From Lingula anatina (lineage: Eukaryota; Brachiopoda; Lingulata; Lingulida; Lingulidae): a stretch of 64,000 nt of DNA. The DNA lies in NCBI RefSeq assembly GCF_001039355.2, contig NW_019775147.1:20080-84079 (forward strand), written 5' to 3'. A program made the translations under genes and the position numbers. Below, in pieces: positions 60,304 through 64,000 of this stretch. Every line of letters begins with the position of its first letter. Positions within the stretch are counted from its first letter, which is position 1. The notes beneath the pieces were generated by a model, which worked only from the letters and a program-made list of their open reading frames with translations, did no database searches and had not been told where the DNA came from.

Positions 60304-62111
60304 TATAATTCCAAATGTTTCGATCGCTTCGTACATTTTCCGATATCAGCACTATATGATGTATGTCAGTGACCCGTTGGTTCTGTGTGCAATTAACCAA
60401 GTTGTCATTGTGGCTGTGTGACAGCAAGCATTTGTCATGCAATCTATCCACTGGACTCACATTAATTAAGGGCCCTGGTCAAGGATAGGCAATATCACAG
60501 TTGTTTTATGCTTTGCTGGATGCTAGCCTTTCCAATGCTTTGATGTTGTTCTCAATTAATCCTTTTGACCATTTTGAACACATCTAGTCGAATTTGACAT
60601 ATTTGAGATACTTCTACCTGGGATAGTGATCATTTTATTAAAATAATTATATGAAACCATTTAGCATCTTGAATGAAGTGTATTTTTTGATATAAAATGA
60701 GATTTTACATTATGGTTAATATGTGTCCATTGTGTTATATGTTCATATGGCATCAGAAGTGTTAATGGGCATTTCATTAAGGTTAGCTTATTAACCAACA
60801 CACCATACAATTATTTAGCACTAACAAAGCAATACCTAGCACTAACATGCATCTGCTCTGCTAGTGCTGGTTAATTTGTGGGTTATGTGGTTAATTTGGG
60901 TGTTAGTGCAAAAAAAAATGCGGGTACTGTTATTAAACGCCTAATCCATTTATAAGGCCTGTATAAAAGGGAATAAAGATAAAAAAAACATATATAGGAA
61001 AACAGCAGGTGGTTCATGCAGGCGATACGATTGACACAAAACACTATTTTCCATTTTATTTTGTGTCATTATGTCCTTGGGCGAGTCGCTTGAGCTGACC
61101 AAGAGAACGACGCTTGTTAGCCTTTGTTTTCTGTTTATGGCATCTAGCTGATCGTGTTTGGGTTGTGAAACTGAGACTTGTCGTATCTGGAAGGTATTGA
61201 TTTGATGTTGTAAGTTGCTACTATTTATTGTGGTCAGAATAGGAGTGGTCATTTTTCAGCCTGTTTGTACAGCCAGGAATTGGAAACTGTAACATTTTTG
61301 AAAACAGAAACTCTACTCCTGAAAAGTATATGTTGAAATTTATGCAGTTGTTTTCTGAAAGGAAAACAGTGGCATTTGCTCATTGCATATTTTTTGGAAA
61401 GAAAAAATGTTTTGAACAAAGAAGATTTAGGTCAGTCTTCAAGAAAAAAATATATGAAGAATACAAAAATAAAAGGAATATTTCAACCATACCTGGATTA
61501 AGTAGATCTATTAAACAACAACAACAAAAAGCTACAATATTTAAACTAAATGTATTCAAAAAGAAATCAAACTTACAATTATTTTGAAGCGCTTTGTGAA
61601 ATACACTGGCCAGAATTTTACAATTAACCCAGAGACAGAGGAAGTTTGCTGTTGCTAGGCATTCTGTGATCACTAAGCCAATTAGTTGCTACAAATGAAC
61701 TTGGCTGCAGTTGCTAGCCTAAGATAATTGCTGTCGGTGTTTGGTTAAGATTGGGCAGTATATTGCAATTGCATGAACAAGGTAGTTAATTTGGAGGCTG
61801 ATCAGTTGGGCTAGGGTCCATTCAAACTATACAGAGGGGAGTTTGGTCAACTGTACAGGTGAGTTTGAGATGCCTTTAATTGTAACTCATTCAGATGCTT
61901 TTTAAAAAAAATAGTTTCCCCTCAAGTATATAACCCAGAAATGAATTTACTCGTTGTATCATTGTAAGTTTTTATTTTAGTACATGGACAGATGAAGTCA
62001 TTAGAGTTATGGTCATTTAAACTTCACAGAAGAACAATTGATTGATGGACAGCTTCAGTAATCTTAAAAGCTTTTATTGAGCTTGTAATTTATCATTCAA
62101 ACACCTTATAA

Positions 62112-62473
62112 CCCGAAACTATCCGACATTTTTTCTTTCAATGCCCACTGAAACAGAGGAAATATCGTGATCTCTACGAATCTGTTGAAGATATACTTGG
62201 TGTAACTTATGCATATTTCAGAACCCAACTAGATAAGATATCCCTCTTCCTACATGGCCATAAAACACTAACATCTGGACAAAACGACAAGATTTTCGAA
62301 ATAGTGTCAGATTTCTTAATCAAAAATGTCTGAATCTTCTTCCATTTCTGTTCTGGCGCCTACCACTCTCTCCTGATGGCCCATTGCCCCCCCCCTAATT
62401 ACCTTTCCCCCATGCCCTGTCCCTCACTCCCCTCTAATGCCATTCATGTCCTCGTCACCGTCTTTTTCTTGAA

Positions 62474-62515
<42 letters not shown>

Positions 62516-62620
62516 ATTTCAAAGGTGAGCATATAATGCCTAGGCGAATTGCCACCTTTATTTATACTGTATCAATATTTAACCCTCTTGAGAATAAAGA
62601 TGTTTAAAAAAAAAAAAAAT
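62112..62620 (+). mobile_element. 3' end of a non-LTR retrotransposon
   Basis: A 73-codon open tail (62112-62333) begins PETIRHFFFQCPLKQRKYRD and ends in a stop. The E-T-x-x-H-x-x-x-x-C-P motif is the zinc-binding tail of many LINE reverse-transcriptase proteins. A 3' untranslated region follows with an ATT microsatellite (62477-62515) and a final poly-A run (62607-62620). An in-frame stop lies just before 62112, so the copy is truncated or decayed at its 5' end. Clade not assigned. Confidence 0.72.
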
Positions 62621-64000
62621 AACTTTAAGTTAATTTGCCCTTTTTATATTTACATGCACTGGTCAGTTGGCTTTGGTCAGTTAATGGCCAGTGGGGTCAA
62701 AGCTATGTTAAGCAGAGGGGTATAATTACAGGTGTAGGTTTATTTTGAAGTCATTAAGCCAGGTGTGGAGCAGAAATAGTTCATGCCCCTTGTTTTTCTC
62801 ACCTGGACAGGTGAGTTAACCAGGGGGTAGTGGTCAGTTGTGTTATTAAGGGTCAGTTAACCACTGGAGGCTACACTTCAGTAATGGTGCATTTCTAGCA
62901 GGGTTTTTGGTGAGTGGATTTTAAGGTTTTTTAAGCATATATTCTAAGCATGCAAAGTCCAGTTTACTATATTTGATAGCTGTGTGGGGTATGGCAGGTT
63001 TGGCATAGGTGTACATGTTACTTATGAAAGGGGCCATCCAATTTTATTGTACTGAGGAGTTGATCTCTACATTTTTGAATTTTTAACTCTAAATCATTGG
63101 CACATATTTTGCACCCTTCCATGTTGACCTCCAGGAGCTAGTTTTAATTAAAGTGTCAAATTTAAATCCAGGCAATAAAATAGCCATAACACTGATGACC
63201 TCGTGGACAAAAACGGAAAGATCCGTTCCCTTCCTGAAATCCATATGGCTCTGTTTCTCACATAGTTTGACCACTTAAAGGAGGATCGATGCATTATCGG
63301 ATTAGACCAACTTAGCATAGAATAGGAGAAAAACAACTCTGCATTGGAGCTAGCTAGCTTGCTAGCACGTGGAAAAATTTCCCGCCTCTCTTCCTCTTCC
63401 CCACTCCCATCCAATGTTGATCTACACAGTTGTGTTTATGATTGCGTCAGCATGAGCCCCGGGCGTCCGCACACTGGCATGCCATAGAGTTGGGTAGCCT
63501 GCCCTAGTTTGGATCAATGGAGAGCTGAACAGAGCAGTTTATTCTGGCCGTTGGGTGTCTGTTGCTCCAAAGACTTATTACAGTGTTTGTGAGACAAGTT
63601 TAGAGCTATTAGAACAAGCCTCTGAGTTCTTGGGCATGTTGGAAGAAATGATGAGTAGTGCGTTTAGGAAGGAGTTGGCTTGTAAGTAAATTGGGTGTTA
63701 ATTAAGTAGAATTTTGGTTAATTTATGTAGTGTTAAGTAAGTTAAAGCAACAAAAAATTGGAAAGTTTGGTAGGTGACTAAGGTAAAACTGGTACTGCTA
63801 CATACATGTAATTGAGTATGTCAAGAAAGATTTGTGCATTTAGGAGATGGAGAGAGAACTCCATTGTAATTGCCCAAAAAAATGCATTTGTTACTTTAAT
63901 TTGCTAATCGACATAATGGAATAACATGCATTGATAACATTATGAAGATGACAAGTGCCATGGGACAGGCCATAGTAATGCACTAAGTGATGAAGACAAA

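Larger units (their letters stand above)
51111..64000 (+). other. Downstream intron or flank, no exon found
   Basis: Nothing here continues the REJ region in the expected phase, so the next intron is at least 12.9 kb unless I missed a short exon. Contents are a family G repeat (51425-51570), a C-rich stretch (52880-53040), a CA tract (53844-53881), a family B element (55010-55176), two family F elements (56718-56855, 60170-60303), a family D element (58170-58352), a local duplication at 59675-59760 and the 3' end of a retrotransposon (62112-62620). The rest is AT-rich with no supported gene. Confidence 0.65.

Noticed and set aside
63430-63560. Higher-GC stretch near the window end considered as the next polycystin exon
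   Set aside because: No acceptor and donor pair gives an open frame in the required phase 2, and no REJ-like motif is present.

Overview
This window looks like intron-rich nuclear DNA from an animal, most likely a marine invertebrate. A mollusc or other lophotrochozoan is my best guess, with low confidence. The evidence is the compact animal-type GT-AG splice sites, the AT-rich non-coding DNA, the many CA, CT and GT microsatellites, several families of short inverted-repeat elements, and a polycystin gene. I see no bacterial features, no tRNA or rRNA genes and no CRISPR array.

The main gene runs on the + strand. I assembled 26 consecutive exons by eye between 4114 and 51110 (about 6.1 kb of coding sequence, about 2030 residues). 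Every splice joins in a compatible reading phase. The protein is the middle of a polycystin-1 (PKD1) homologue: 15 tandem PKD (immunoglobulin-like) domains followed by most of the REJ region. The number and order match the PKD-domain block and REJ region of vertebrate polycystin-1. The N-terminal modules lie before the window. The GPS cleavage site, PLAT domain and 11 membrane helices would lie after the last exon found. A stretch of roughly 100 to 150 residues that the human REJ region appears to lack is encoded by four exons that could each be skipped in frame. It carries two polybasic, furin-like motifs and a glycine-rich linker.

Region by region: 1-4113 is repeat-rich flank or intron with inverted-repeat elements, one nested in another, and a cluster of AGGTCA half-sites. 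Exon 1 lies at 4114-4272, followed by a 6.2 kb intron. Exons 2 to 25 span 10449-31883. A 19.1 kb intron (31884-50995) holds two head-to-tail copies of a 3.3 kb transposon segment, each with a gypsy-type integrase gene (39542 and 42918). Inverted repeats lie upstream of each gene and once downstream of copy 2. Exon 26 is at 50996-51110. From 51111 to 64000 no further exon is convincing; this part holds inverted-repeat elements, microsatellites and the 3' end of a non-LTR retrotransposon (62112-62620).

The most notable points are these. The integrase has Asp where the catalytic Glu is expected, yet the two copies seem to have diverged under protein-level constraint. Its tail is built from 30-residue repeats that each carry a SUMO-type VKxE motif. 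The two copies are bounded by single ambiguous bases, so the tandem arrangement may be an assembly product. Four short-element families have recognisable termini, and three of them show clean target-site duplications of 5 or 6 bp.
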